Below, one piece after another: positions 1-8,917 of a stretch of DNA of 27,504 bases (its first letter is position 1; each line of letters starts with the position of its first letter). The stretch lies in assembly GCA_964652155.1 (NCBI GenBank), contig CAZZBK010000082.1, positions 1 to 27,504 on the forward strand. Reading direction: 5' to 3'. The position numbers and the translations under genes are program-made. Origin of the DNA: CAZZBK01 sp964652155. Lineage in GTDB: Bacteria; Planctomycetota; Planctomycetia; Pirellulales; PNKZ01. Below the pieces are notes generated by a model. That model saw only the letters and a list, made by a program, of their open reading frames with translations. It did not search any database and was not told the DNA's origin.

Positions 1-1
1 C

Positions 2-2383
2 GCCCGCAGCGAGGCCATGTTGTTCAAGTTTGGCTCGGGCACCGGGACGGACCTGTCGACGTTGCGTTCGCATCGCGAGAAGTTGAGCGGTGGCGGCAAG
101 CCGAGCGGTCCGCTCTCGTTTATGCGGGTGTACGACCAGATTGCGGCCGTGGTCAAGAGCGGCGGCAAGACGCGTCGCGCGGCCAAGATGCAGTCGCTCA
201 AGATTTGGCACCCGGACATTCTCGACTTCATCGAGTGCAAGGCCAAGGAGGAGAAGAAGGCCCGCATTCTGATTCAGAACGGCTACGACTCGAACTTCAA
301 TGGCGAGGCGTACAGTTCGATTCTGTTCCAGAACGCGAATTTGTCGGTCCGCGTGACCGACGACTTCATGCAGGCCGTCGAGAAGGACGGCGACTGGACC
401 ACGCATTGGGTGACCAACGAGTCGCGCCCCGGTCCGACCTACAAAGCCCGCGAGCTGATGCAGAAAATGGCCGAAGGGGCTTGGTTCTGCGGCGACCCGG
501 GCGTGCAGTACGACACGACCATCAACACCTGGCACACCTGCCCCAACTCGGGTCGCATCAACGCCAGCAATCCGTGCAGCGAGTACATGTTCCTCGACAA
601 CACGGCCTGCAATCTGGCGAGCATCAATCTGATGAAGTTCCGCCAGGAGGACGGCACATTTGACTTCGAGGGCTTCAAGTCGGCCTGCCGCGTGTTCTTT
701 ATCGCCCAGGAAATTCTGGTCGATCACGCGAGCTACCCGACCAAGCGAATCGCCGAGAACAGCCATCGCTACCGGCCGTTGGGCTTGGGCTACTCGAATC
801 TCGGCAGCCTCATCATGAGCAGCGGCTTGGCTTACGATAGCCCCGGCGCGCTGGGCCTGTGCGGAGCGCTCACCGCGCTGCTGCATGGCACGGCCAACTT
901 GACCAGCGCCGAACTCGCCACGGCCGTCGGCACCTTCGATGGCTTCGAGTCCAATCGCGAGCCGATGCTCAAGGTCATGCAGATGCATCGCGACGCCGTC
1001 GAGCAAATCGACGACCAGTGTCCGGTGTATCTCAAGAACGCCGCGCGTGACCTCTGGGACGAAGTGCTCGTCGAAGGACGTCAACGCGGCTTCCGCAACG
1101 CCCAGGCCACGGTGCTCGCCCCCACCGGCACGATTAGCTTCTTGATGGACTGCGACACGACGGGCATCGAGCCCGACATCGCCCTCGTCAAGTACAAGCA
1201 GCTCGCCGGTGGCGGCATGCTCAAGATCGTCAACAACACCGTCCCCGCCGCGCTCAAGACGCTCGGGTACGACCAGCCGACAATCGAGTCGATCACGGCC
1301 TATATCGACAAGCAGGACACGATCGAAGGGTCTCCGGACCTCAAGCTCGAGCACCTGAGCGTGTTCGACTGTGCTTTCTCGCCGCGCAACGGTCAGCGTT
1401 CGATCGCTTGGCCGGCCCACGTGCACATGATGGCCGCGGCTCAGCCGTTCCTCTCGGGAGCGATCTCGAAGACGGTCAACATGCCGCGCGAGTCGACCCC
1501 CGAGGACATTGCCAGCGCGTACATGGAAGGTTGGCGGCTCGGCCTCAAGGCCTTGGCCGTCTATCGCGATGGCAGCAAGGAGAGCCAACCGCTCAACACG
1601 AGCACCGAGGGGGACAAGACGGCCGACAAGGCCAAGGCGGTCCCGCGACGCGAGCGGCTCCCCGACACTCGTCAAAGCCTGACACACAAGTTCAACTTGG
1701 CGGGGCACGAAGGCTATATCACCGTCGGGCTCTACGACGATCGCCGGCCCGGCGAGGTGTTCATCACCATGGCCAAGGAAGGGAGCACGATCGGCGGCAT
1801 CATGGACTGCTTTGGCACCGCGATCTCGATGGGCCTACAGTACGGCGTGCCGCTCGAGGTGTTCGTCAACAAGTTCTCGCATACGCGATTCGAGCCGATG
1901 GGCTACACGACCAACCCCGAGATTCGCATCGCCAAGAGCATTGTCGACTACATCTTCCGTTGGTTGGGCATCGAGTTTATACCCGGCTATCGCGAGGCGA
2001 TGGCCAATATCCCGACCGAGTCGCGCAGCGGCGGCGACGAGGATGAATCGTCGGGGGGAGCTAAGCCCGCCGCCATGAAGGCTGGCGGGCTCAACGGCGC
2101 GAATGGATCGCACACGAACGGTTCGGCCAAGACGAATGGTCACAAGACCAACGGTGCCGCCAAAGCCGGGAGTGATTCCAGTGCCAAGAACGAGGCCAAT
2201 GCCGTGATCGCGCGACTCGAGCGCGCCGGCGTGGCCGTCAAGAACGGTCCCACGAGTCGCAGCGCGCAGTTTGCTCAGTTCCAGGTCGACGCCCCAACCT
2301 GCGACGGCTGCGGATCGATCACGGTTCGCAACGGCAATTGCTACCTGTGCCACAATTGTGGCAACAGCATGGGTTGTTCGTAA
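2..2383 (+). CDS. nrdJ: Vitamin B12-dependent (class II) ribonucleotide reductase, 5' end cut by the window
   Basis: Reduces ribonucleotides to deoxyribonucleotides with adenosylcobalamin as radical source, in the cytoplasm. The frame is open from base 2 and the first ATG (17) falls inside the conserved stretch LFKFGSGTGTDLSTLR, so the real start lies upstream and 788 residues are visible from that Met. Counting from there, the active-site segment NPCSE is at 185-189 (Cys187 and Glu189 are the expected catalytic pair), followed by FLDNTACNLASINL. The loop APTGTISF begins at 368 and is followed by DTTGIEPD. After about residue 670 comes a low-complexity linker rich in Asn, Gly, Ser, Lys and Ala. 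The last 27 residues carry CDGC and CYLCHNC, a zinc-ribbon-like tail usual in long NrdJ proteins. A strong terminator follows 20 bp after the stop. Assignment is firm. Confidence 0.96.
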   Translation, partial: ARSEAMLFKFGSGTGTDLSTLRSHREKLSGGGKPSGPLSFMRVYDQIAAVVKSGGKTRRAAKMQSLKIWHPDILDFIECKAKEEKKARILIQNGYDSNFNGEAYSSILFQNANLSVRVTDDFMQAVEKDGDWTTHWVTNESRPGPTYKARELMQKMAEGAWFCGDPGVQYDTTINTWHTCPNSGRINASNPCSEYMFLDNTACNLASINLMKFRQEDGTFDFEGFKSACRVFFIAQEILVDHASYPTKRIAENSHRYRPLGLGYSNLGSLIMSSGLAYDSPGALGLCGALTALLHGTANLTSAELATAVGTFDGFESNREPMLKVMQMHRDAVEQIDDQCPVYLKNAARDLWDEVLVEGRQRGFRNAQATVLAPTGTISFLMDCDTTGIEPDIALVKYKQLAGGGMLKIVNNTVPAALKTLGYDQPTIESITAYIDKQDTIEGSPDLKLEHLSVFDCAFSPRNGQRSIAWPAHVHMMAAAQPFLSGAISKTVNMPRESTPEDIASAYMEGWRLGLKALAVYRDGSKESQPLNTSTEGDKTADKAKAVPRRERLPDTRQSLTHKFNLAGHEGYITVGLYDDRRPGEVFITMAKEGSTIGGIMDCFGTAISMGLQYGVPLEVFVNKFSHTRFEPMGYTTNPEIRIAKSIVDYIFRWLGIEFIPGYREAMANIPTESRSGGDEDESSGGAKPAAMKAGGLNGANGSHTNGSAKTNGHKTNGAAKAGSDSSAKNEANAVIARLERAGVAVKNGPTSRSAQFAQFQVDAPTCDGCGSITVRNGNCYLCHNCGNSMGCS

Positions 2384-2403
2384 TCACGGTGACACAATCG
2401 CTC

Positions 2404-2447
2404 GGGAGTCGCCGAGGCCGCGCGCCGCGGCGACTCCCAGCGGTTTT
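2404..2447 (+). terminator. Rho-independent terminator of nrdJ
   Basis: A perfect 11-bp inverted repeat (GGGAGTCGCCG at 2404-2414, CGGCGACTCCC at 2428-2438) encloses a 13-nt G+C-rich loop. It is followed by AGCGGTTTTATT, a short T tract. It lies 20 bp after the nrdJ stop. Confidence 0.8.
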
Positions 2448-2468
2448 ATTACGTACGGATCGATGTAT

Positions 2469-2514
2469 GGGTTGCTCGTAATGGATTGCCGGGAATGACT
2501 CCCACGAGCAACCC
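2469..2514. repeat. Second inverted repeat downstream of nrdJ
   Basis: GGGTTGCTCGT (2469-2479) pairs perfectly with ACGAGCAACCC (2504-2514) across a 24-nt loop, and GCCTTTTG follows. It could be a back-up terminator for nrdJ or a REP-type hairpin. Confidence 0.5.
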
Positions 2515-2562
2515 GCCTTTTGAGTCGATCCCACACCCAAGCCGGCGGCTCGGGCGGCTGGT

Positions 2563-2745
2563 GGTTTGCGTGAGCAAACCCCAGCTGACTTCGCAAGGGT
2601 GCTCTGGCAATCAGCCGGGTTTTGCTGCGCAAAACGCCAGCCACCCAACGTTCACACTGCGACAAAGTCGCCGCCTTGGGTCATTAAACGCGATCCGCTA
2701 CCGCGTGGGCATGTTCTCGCGCATGGCCACCCTACGTGTGGCCAT
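2563..2745. repeat. Cluster of three short hairpins in the nrdJ-mlaFE spacer
   Basis: The spacer 2384-2777 (394 bp) holds no credible gene. Besides the two hairpins listed separately it has three perfect ones: GGTTTGC/GCAAACC (2563-2580, 4-nt loop), GTTTTGC/GCAAAAC (2619-2635, 3-nt loop) and ATGGCCAC/GTGGCCAT (2723-2745, 7-nt loop). The first two look like variants of one family, since both are flanked by GCTGG/CCAGC-like bases. They sit between convergent transcripts, so they may end or protect the mRNAs. The nature of the repeats is inferred. Confidence 0.5.
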
Positions 2746-2777
2746 GGCACCCAATTTGGGAGATTCCGCGTGGTCAT

Positions 2778-4391
2778 CTACCGCAGCGGCTCGAACTCGA
2801 CGAGCGCAAAGAGCAAATGCACCACGAGCACATAGAGCGTGGTCCAGAGCACGGTCGACGTGATCCCCAGGCTCACGTCGGTACTCGAGTACTTCGGTCG
2901 GGCCCCGCGATGATAGGCGATCAGCGCCGTCCCCGCGCCGCACACGAGCAGCTTGGCCACCAACCACAGCGTGCCCCGGTTCCACCACGCGCCCGGCACG
3001 CGCAGTTGGTTTTCAAAGTGCGAGCGCCAAAAAAACGGGCCCAACTCGGCATGCGTTGCGCTGAACACGATCAGGCTCGTCCATCGCCCAGCCTGGTAGC
3101 CGATCGCGCCGAGCAATAGCTCGCCCAACAAAAACGCGAACAGGATATTCGAGGCTAGGTATCGCTCGGGTGCCGCGCCGAGCGATCGCAGGGCGTCGAC
3201 CTGCTGGCCGTACACTTTCGCGCCGACGTCCGATGCGACCGCCGCGCCACACCGGGCCGCGATGAGCAGCGTGACCAGAATGGGGACCAACACCCGATAG
3301 AGCGCAAAGCCCAACGCGTGGACCAAATTCTCGACCACCAGCGGCTCGATGTATGCTCGATACGGCATGAAGCGAAACGTGAAGTCGGTCGACACGTAGC
3401 CCACGATCGCGCCGGCCAGCGCGACGTACAACCAGGCCGACGGATCGGCGACCAGCCGCAGGTAATGGGCCAGGAACCGCAAGCCCCACGGCACGCTGCG
3501 CCACCGCGGCCACAACCGTGTCGGCAGCATTACGGCTTCCTGCACGACATGACTCACGGCGACAAAAAAGTCGCCGAGCGCTTGACCGGCTTGCGCGCTG
3601 AATCGCCGCACGGGCTTTGCTGCCGAGGGCGACTCCAACTCGTCGGCCGTGATGGTCGCTTGCGGCCGCGCATCGCGCCGCAGCTCGTCTGTATCACGTG
3701 GGTCGACCGCGCGCAGCTGTCGCGTGGCCGTGTCGAGTCGATAGACCCGATCGGCGATCGGCGCCAGCGTGTCGAGGTCATGCGTCACGACGATCGTGGT
3801 CTTGCGATGCCGGTCGTGTGTGGCGCGGATGAGTTGAGCCACTCGTCGGGCCGTGTCGTCGTCGAGTCCCGAGGTGGGCTCGTCGAACAAGATGACCGGC
3901 GGATCGTAGGCCAGCGTGCGGGCAATGGCCAGCCGCTGGCGTTGTCCGCCGCTGAGCGAGGCGGTTCGCACGTCGTCGGGCACGCCCAGCTCGTTCAGCA
4001 GCGCGGCGGCATCGAGCGGCGGCGTTCCCGCGCGGCGATGGGCCACGGCGAACCGCACGTTGTCGAGTGGCGAGAGTTCATCGAACAGCGCGAAGTTTTG
4101 AAACACGACGCCGACGAGGCCGCTTTCACGTGGCTGATGCAGCACGTTCTGATCGCCGAACCGGACTTCACCCTGCACGGCGATTTCTTCGTTTCCCGCT
4201 TCGAGTAGCCCGGCCAGGATTCGCAGCAGCAGGGTTTTGCCCGCCCCGCTTGGTCCCACGATCAGCGTGAGCTGGCCTGGTTCGAATCGCGCGTGGGCCG
4301 CGCGGAGCAGTTCGTGCTTGCCTGCCCGCAGCGAGAGGTCGCGAATCTCGACGCTCAGGCCGTGCTCGATCGGGTCGGCCGCCGCGCTCAT
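2778..4391 (-). CDS. MlaF-MlaE fusion: ABC ATPase joined to MlaE-type permease (lipid transport)
   Basis: Probable inner-membrane engine of an Mla/MCE-type lipid transporter, with ATPase and permease in one 537-residue chain instead of two proteins. The ATPase half shows Walker A GPSGAGKT (46-53), a Q-loop at Gln98, signature LSGGQ (146-150), Walker B VILFDEP (167-172) and H-loop His204. From about 280 to 520 the chain is hydrophobic and carries the MlaE-like segment GAAVASDVGAKVYGQQVDAL. The frame is open further upstream, but the ATG at 4391 overlaps the stop of the preceding gene (ATGA, 4388-4391). That start fits an ATPase N-terminus and suggests translational coupling. The fusion and folds are directly visible. 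The substrate (phospholipid) is inferred from the family. No MlaB, MlaC or classical MlaD gene is adjacent. Confidence 0.88.
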   Translation of the reverse strand: MSAAADPIEHGLSVEIRDLSLRAGKHELLRAAHARFEPGQLTLIVGPSGAGKTLLLRILAGLLEAGNEEIAVQGEVRFGDQNVLHQPRESGLVGVVFQNFALFDELSPLDNVRFAVAHRRAGTPPLDAAALLNELGVPDDVRTASLSGGQRQRLAIARTLAYDPPVILFDEPTSGLDDDTARRVAQLIRATHDRHRKTTIVVTHDLDTLAPIADRVYRLDTATRQLRAVDPRDTDELRRDARPQATITADELESPSAAKPVRRFSAQAGQALGDFFVAVSHVVQEAVMLPTRLWPRWRSVPWGLRFLAHYLRLVADPSAWLYVALAGAIVGYVSTDFTFRFMPYRAYIEPLVVENLVHALGFALYRVLVPILVTLLIAARCGAAVASDVGAKVYGQQVDALRSLGAAPERYLASNILFAFLLGELLLGAIGYQAGRWTSLIVFSATHAELGPFFWRSHFENQLRVPGAWWNRGTLWLVAKLLVCGAGTALIAYHRGARPKYSSTDVSLGITSTVLWTTLYVLVVHLLFALVEFEPLR

Positions 4392-5653
4392 GGCTTGCTC
4401 CGCAGACGCAGCGGTTGCACGTCGGCCGCGATCGCATCGTCTGCGTCGTACAGCACGAACCAGCGTTTGTCCTTGCCCAAGATTTGCAGTCGCAACACGG
4501 CCGCAAACTCGTCGGTGATACCGTCGCTGCGCGTGCCAAAGACCATATCGCCCATGCGTCGCAGCGCGGGCTCGATGCGGTCGCCGATCTGCTTGAGCGT
4601 GTGCCGCGTGGCCGGCTCCGACCACGGTTGTTCGAGCGCCGCGCGGACCCGCGGGTTGTCGACCACCGCCTCGCGAAAGATGGCCTGTGCCACGCGCCGC
4701 AATTCCGGGTCGCTGAGCAGTTGCTCGACGCCGCGGCGCAGGGTTTGTCGCACGGCCGGGTTCTTTTCCAGTTCGCGCACAATCGAGTTCACGACCTCGA
4801 TGAACTGCGGCACGTGGGCGTTCAAGATCGGCATCGCGTCCTGATCGACAAACCGATTCCATTCCTTGTCGGTCAGTTGCCGGTCGGGGAGCGGCGTGGC
4901 GTCGTACAGGATGCGCCAGCCGAACCGCCACAGCGACAGTCGTTGCCACAGCTCGCGTCCCACGCTGCGCAATTCGGGCTCGGCCTCGTTGCGCACCAGC
5001 GGCCAGATCTCCTGCTTGACGAGCGGCACGATCTCGTCCCGCATCAGCGTGCGGCGATACCGCTCGCCCAGCGCGTTAAGCTCGCTCTGATGCCGCTCGA
5101 TGACCTGCGGCAACTCCTGCTCGATCACCGCGCTGGCGTCGCGGAAGCTCCGTTCGAGGATTGGCAATAACTCGCGGGCCACCTGGTCGCGCTGCGACTC
5201 ATAAAGCTGCCGCAACTCGGCCTCGATCTGGGCGCGTCGCTCCGGTGGGAGCAGTCGCTCGACCACCCAGGTGAGCGAAGTCGGAGTGCGAACGAACGAT
5301 ACCTGGCGTCGCGCGCTCAGGGCTCCGGCCGACGGGTAGAACAGCAGTTGAGCGGCCTGCACGTCCCCGCGCCGCTCGGCGAGCCACTGCCCCTCGGCTT
5401 CGAGCGACCAGACCTCGCCCACCTGGCGGAATTGCCGCTGAGCGTCGATCGTGAAGATCGGGTCACCCACGGCCAAGTCGACCCGTTCGGGAAACTCGAC
5501 GATGGCCGAGCGTTGCGTGCCGGTCGAATAGTGCCAGAGATCGCGCATGAGTCGGCCGGTCTTGCCCGCCTCGGCGTGCTCGAGCGCATACCACACAAGC
5601 GCCGGCAGGGCAGCGCAGGAGAGCACGCCGATTGTGATTCGCTCGCGTCGCAT
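4388..5653 (-). CDS. Membrane-anchored hypothetical protein coupled to the Mla-type transporter
   Basis: A 421-residue protein I cannot place in a named family. Residues 7-22 are hydrophobic and look like a signal anchor, putting the rest in the periplasm. Residues about 50-80 contain RVDLAVGDPIFTID and QVGEVWSL, faintly like the 'GDPV..GV.VG.V' strand pair of MCE (MlaD) domains. The remainder is charged, Glu/Arg/Leu-rich and probably helical (about 130-330). It ends in a short beta-like tail (KRWFVLYDADD). Its stop overlaps the start of the MlaF-MlaE fusion by 4 bp, so the two are almost certainly co-translated partners. A role as the lipid-handling or bridging subunit, in the place of MlaD, is inference. 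The ATG at 5653 has no obvious Shine-Dalgarno sequence. Confidence 0.75.
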   Translation of the reverse strand: MRRERITIGVLSCAALPALVWYALEHAEAGKTGRLMRDLWHYSTGTQRSAIVEFPERVDLAVGDPIFTIDAQRQFRQVGEVWSLEAEGQWLAERRGDVQAAQLLFYPSAGALSARRQVSFVRTPTSLTWVVERLLPPERRAQIEAELRQLYESQRDQVARELLPILERSFRDASAVIEQELPQVIERHQSELNALGERYRRTLMRDEIVPLVKQEIWPLVRNEAEPELRSVGRELWQRLSLWRFGWRILYDATPLPDRQLTDKEWNRFVDQDAMPILNAHVPQFIEVVNSIVRELEKNPAVRQTLRRGVEQLLSDPELRRVAQAIFREAVVDNPRVRAALEQPWSEPATRHTLKQIGDRIEPALRRMGDMVFGTRSDGITDEFAAVLRLQILGKDKRWFVLYDADDAIAADVQPLRLRSKP

Positions 5654-5797
5654 GCGGGGCAGTGTACCACGCTCGGCTCGTCGAGGACGAGATCAGCCTG
5701 CGCCTTTGCTATCACCGCCGCGAGCGGTTATCTTGCGTGGCATCCCTGTCGCCACGACCCACCTTTGGCCACTCACTCATCGCTCGGAGTAACCCTC

Positions 5798-6700
5798 ATG
5801 CCCCGTCGTCTGGCTGCCGCAGTTTGCCTGCTGTTGTTGATGGTGTTCGCGCTTCCGCTGCGAGCGGCCGATGAGCGACGACTTAATATCGTCGTGTTCG
5901 GCGCGCACCCTGACGATGCCGAGTACAAGGCGGCCGGCACGGCCATCAAGTGGGCTCGACTCGGACACCGAGTCAAGCTCGTCTCGGTCACTAACGGCGA
6001 TATCGGTCACTGGCGCGAGGCGGGTGGCCCACTCGCGCAGCGTCGCGCGGCCGAGTCGAAAGCCGCCGCCGAGAAGTTTGGCGTCACGAGTGAGGTGCTC
6101 GATATTCACGATGGCGAGTTGGTCCCAACGCTCGAATATCGCCGGATGATCACGCGCGTGATTCGCACCTGGCACGCCGACATTGTCATCTCGCATCGCC
6201 CCTGGGACTACCATCCCGACCACCGCTACGTGGGCATTTTGGTACAAGACGCCGCGTTCATGGTCACCGTGCCGTTCTTCTGTCCCGACACGCCGGTGCT
6301 CAAAACGAATCCGGTGTTCTTATATTCGAGCGACGGCTTTGTGAAACCGTATCCGTTTCGAGCCGACGTGATCGTGTCGGTCGACGACTCGTTCGAGCAA
6401 AAGCTGCTCGGCATTCATGAGCTAACCTCGCAAGCCTACGAAGGGGGCGCCGGCGGGAGTGAAGAGTACCTGCGACAAGTGCCACCGGCGAGCGACGAGC
6501 GCGGCCGCCGCGAGTGGCTCAAGACCCGTTGGGAGCAGCGGCAAAGTCGCGAGGCGGACAAGTACCGCGAGCAGCTCATCGAGTGGTACGGTAAAGAGCG
6601 TGGGCAGGCCGTCAAGTTCGCCGAGGCGTTCGAGTTGTGCGAGTACGGTCGTCGCCCCACGACGGCCGAACTGCGCAAGCTGTTTCCGTTTTTTGATTGA
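5798..6700 (+). CDS. Secreted PIG-L family deacetylase
   Basis: A 300-residue zinc-dependent amidohydrolase of the PIG-L/LmbE family, which removes acetyl groups from N-acetylglucosamine-type substrates. The zinc motif HPDD is at 37-40, and the second site HPDH at 139-142 lies in HRPWDYHPDH. Residues 1-23 form a signal peptide (Arg-Arg, then a Leu/Val/Ala core, likely cut after LRA), so it acts outside the cytoplasm. The start at 5798 is chosen because the signal peptide begins there and GGAG lies 8 bp upstream; the frame is open further 5' but that part overlaps the divergent gene. Planctomycetes often have several such secreted enzymes. The natural substrate cannot be told from sequence. 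The gene is divergent from the Mla-type pair with a 144-bp shared spacer. Confidence 0.9.
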   Translation: MPRRLAAAVCLLLLMVFALPLRAADERRLNIVVFGAHPDDAEYKAAGTAIKWARLGHRVKLVSVTNGDIGHWREAGGPLAQRRAAESKAAAEKFGVTSEVLDIHDGELVPTLEYRRMITRVIRTWHADIVISHRPWDYHPDHRYVGILVQDAAFMVTVPFFCPDTPVLKTNPVFLYSSDGFVKPYPFRADVIVSVDDSFEQKLLGIHELTSQAYEGGAGGSEEYLRQVPPASDERGRREWLKTRWEQRQSREADKYREQLIEWYGKERGQAVKFAEAFELCEYGRRPTTAELRKLFPFFD

Positions 6701-6719
6701 AGCGTTTCGACGAATCCCT

Positions 6720-6740
6720 AGCCGGTCCGTCTCGGACCGG
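6720..6740. repeat. Palindromic REP-like unit, CCGGTCCG family
   Basis: Arms CCGGTCCG and CGGACCGG around a TCT loop, 20 bp after the PIG-L stop. The same palindrome occurs in reverse orientation (AGA loop) at 17476-17494 in the motB-fliL gap, so it is a dispersed genomic repeat. Here it may also act as a terminator. Confidence 0.6.
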
Positions 6741-6774
6741 ACGTGTTTGCGTTGCGTCGAGAGACGGGAGAATT

Positions 6775-6953
6775 ATGGCCGCAAAGATCGCAAAGAGACG
6801 CAAAGCGAGTGCCTGCGGAAAGGTAACCACGGATGAACACCGATGAACGCAGATGAGCAGGGCAAGAAGCGGTTCCGACGTGTGACCTTGCTGAGCAAAC
6901 GGTCATTAACTCCTGTCCCTCTTTTTGCGTCATCTTGGGTTTTTTGCGGCCAT
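6775..6953. repeat. 179-bp element bounded by 35-nt imperfect inverted repeats
   Basis: Left arm 6775-6809 starts ATGGCCGCAAAGATCGCAAA. The right arm, 6919-6953, is its complement at 27 of 35 positions. The interior carries ACCACGGATGAACACCGATG (from 6827), the motif also present in the inverted repeat at 12001-12151. The whole spacer 6701-7163 (463 bp) holds this element, one palindrome and a promoter, and no credible gene. MITE- or REP-like origin is inferred. Confidence 0.55.
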
Positions 6954-7081
6954 TTCTTGCCCTGATCTGCTCCGGTCTCCGCCGAGCAATCCGTCGTGGT
7001 CGCTCCGCCCTCAAGAGGCCATCGGTCACCCTTTGTCAGCGGGCAAGGGGAATTGTTCGACGCCGTTATAGAGCGAAATGT

Positions 7082-7109
7082 TTGGCACCGCCGCGCTCTG
7101 AGATATACT
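7082..7109 (+). promoter_or_regulatory. Sigma70-type promoter for the STN-like repeat protein
   Basis: TTGGCA (7082-7087) and TATACT (7104-7109) are 16 bp apart, both close to consensus, 55 bp before the chosen start codon at 7164. This also argues against a start at 6996, because the promoter would then lie inside the gene. Confidence 0.6.
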
Positions 7110-7163
7110 GAAGTGGACGTCATTTCAGCCCGTCCCACTCTCATCTCATCGCAGGGGGCGTCC

Positions 7164-8885
7164 ATGCTTCGACACGCTTTGCTCGCGGCCGGTTTCGTCG
7201 TGTCGCTCATCACCGTCGAACTATTCGCCGATGAGCCTTCGATTCTCGTCTCGCACGAGTCTCCCGCCCTTCGCGCCGCGATCCTCAAGAAGCTCGACGC
7301 GCCGGTGAAATTTGAGCCGATTGCGGACTGCACGCTCGTAGAAGCCATATCGACTCTAGTCGAACAGCATAAAATGACGGTCGTTTTCAACCGAGATGCG
7401 CTAGATGAAGAAGGCATTGATCCGGAAAAAATCCCGCGCAGCGAACTGAGAGAAGAGTGGTCTGGATTGCCGTTGAAGCAAGTCCTGAAAAAGTTATTGA
7501 AGCCTAATAGACTTACCTGGGTCATTCGCAATAACGGCATTGTTCTCACGACACCGCAGCACTATCGAGACATTGAATTGCGGGCGTACGATGTGACTGA
7601 TTTGTTACTGCCACCCGTCGAGTTTCGTGAAGCAACGCAAGCTCTGCCTGATAAAGACGCATTGCTCACCATAGTGATGGGCACTGTTGCTCCCACCACG
7701 TGGTCCGATGTGGGTGGTCAAGCCTCCGCTCGTATTCTGCCGATTCAGTCACGTTGGGTCATGCTGGTCAACCATGCCAGTGTTTGCCATGACGAAATCG
7801 ATCTTCTGTTAAAAAGCCTGCGTGATTGTCGGCAACAGCAATTCGATCTCGATTCCAAACGGGTTGCTACACACCATCCAGTGCCGACAATCGGTCCACA
7901 CCCGTTGCTAAAGAAATTGGATGCCCCCGCTCACATCGAGAAAGTGGAGAGCTTATCTCTTGCCACTTGGCTTCGTGGTCTCAAGCCTCAGCTTGGAATT
8001 CCGATCCGCATCGATGAGCGGTCATTAGAAGGTTCTGGAATTCCTGCCTATCGGCACCTTGAGATTAACGGCAATTATACGGGCCTCGACGTTCGTTCGG
8101 TGCTGGATTCCGTACTTAAACGTTATGATCTCACGTGGATTATTTGCGACGACGAGGTTTTGGTACTTACAAATGCCGCAGCCGACGACATTTGGCAACA
8201 CGGCATGACGATTGCTTATCCGGTGTGGGATCTAGTTCGAACAGTGAACGCGAGTCCCGAGAACTTTGGTAATGAGGATTACAGCGAGCTGATTCAGGTC
8301 ATTACTGGAACCGTGGCGCCAACGACTTGGACTGATGTGGGGGGCCAAGGGGCAATCAAGGTATTCCGCAATGCAGGTGCCATTGTCTTGTCGCAAACCC
8401 AAAAAGTTCACGAAGAAATTGGGTTGCTGCTGACGGCGTTGCGTATCTTCCGTGACAAGGAGGCGGTTGGGACACCGTCTATGCCCGCAACCACCACGAA
8501 CCCGATGACCTGGGACACACGTGTGTATGACGTGAGAGATGTCTTGGCTAACGGAGGATCACACGAGCGGCAGAGTCATCAGGGGGGCGGATATTTCCAA
8601 GTGAATGCGACCTCTCCGTCTCCGAACGCAGTTCAACCCGTCCCAGCTACGCAGCCAGCTGCCGCAGCGGGCTCGACAGCGACGACGGCTCAACCGACGT
8701 TGAGTATCGAGGCCCTGGATAAAAAAGCCAAACAACTTGTCGAGTTGATCCCGCGATATGTTGCGCCGGAGTCGTGGATGCAAAACAAAGGGCAAGGGAC
8801 AATCGAGGCGTTTGGCACCAAACTCATCATCAAACAAACGCCCCGCACGCATCGCGAAATCCTGCGGTTCTTGCGACAACTCTGA
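7164..8885 (+). CDS. Secreted protein with repeated STN-like and 'TW-DVGG' modules
   Basis: A 573-residue protein of a type I associate with planctomycetes; function unknown. A signal peptide covers 1-22 (cut near LFA-DE). Two modules of similar build follow. The first has an STN-like part (about 44-130, 'LKKLDAPVKFEPIADCTLVEA') and a part with VMGTVAPTTWSDVGGQ (171-186) running to HDEIDLLLKSLR. The second has LKKLDAPAHIEKVESLSLATW (about 249) and ITGTVAPTTWTDVGGQG (380-396) to HEEIGLLLTALR. A Pro/Ala/Thr linker (about 480-512) leads to a shorter third copy, LIPRYVAPESWMQNKGQG, ending THREILRFLRQL. STN domains occur in secretins and TonB receptors, but no secretin barrel is present here. The ATG at 7164 follows AGGGGGC and a good promoter. 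Base composition is lower in G+C than the neighbours (about 50% in a hand-counted row at 7501-7560). Confidence 0.8.
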   Translation: MLRHALLAAGFVVSLITVELFADEPSILVSHESPALRAAILKKLDAPVKFEPIADCTLVEAISTLVEQHKMTVVFNRDALDEEGIDPEKIPRSELREEWSGLPLKQVLKKLLKPNRLTWVIRNNGIVLTTPQHYRDIELRAYDVTDLLLPPVEFREATQALPDKDALLTIVMGTVAPTTWSDVGGQASARILPIQSRWVMLVNHASVCHDEIDLLLKSLRDCRQQQFDLDSKRVATHHPVPTIGPHPLLKKLDAPAHIEKVESLSLATWLRGLKPQLGIPIRIDERSLEGSGIPAYRHLEINGNYTGLDVRSVLDSVLKRYDLTWIICDDEVLVLTNAAADDIWQHGMTIAYPVWDLVRTVNASPENFGNEDYSELIQVITGTVAPTTWTDVGGQGAIKVFRNAGAIVLSQTQKVHEEIGLLLTALRIFRDKEAVGTPSMPATTTNPMTWDTRVYDVRDVLANGGSHERQSHQGGGYFQVNATSPSPNAVQPVPATQPAAAAGSTATTAQPTLSIEALDKKAKQLVELIPRYVAPESWMQNKGQGTIEAFGTKLIIKQTPRTHREILRFLRQL

Positions 8886-8917
8886 GAGGTCGCGCGCGGA
8901 TCGCCGGCAAGATCGTG

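Noticed and set aside
1835..2353. 172-codon frame on the minus strand inside nrdJ.
   Set aside because: Shadow of nrdJ without recognisable features.
2369..2482. The nrdJ end (ATGGGTTGTTCGTAAT) recurs at 2467-2482 with one mismatch, like a small version of the purF tail duplication.
   Set aside because: Only 16 bases match and flanks differ; the second copy is part of its own hairpin. Too short to call a duplication.
4392..4949. Upstream extension of the MlaF-MlaE frame by 186 residues.
   Set aside because: It runs through the overlapping membrane-anchored gene, is Arg/Pro/Ala-rich without family likeness, and the ATGA overlap gives a normal ATPase N-terminus.
5348..5797. N-terminal extension of the PIG-L deacetylase frame.
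   Set aside because: It overlaps the divergent gene on the other strand, and a clear signal peptide with ribosome site begins at 5798.
6996..7163. Earlier start for the STN-like protein.
   Set aside because: A near-consensus promoter lies at 7082-7109 inside it, and the signal peptide begins at 7164.
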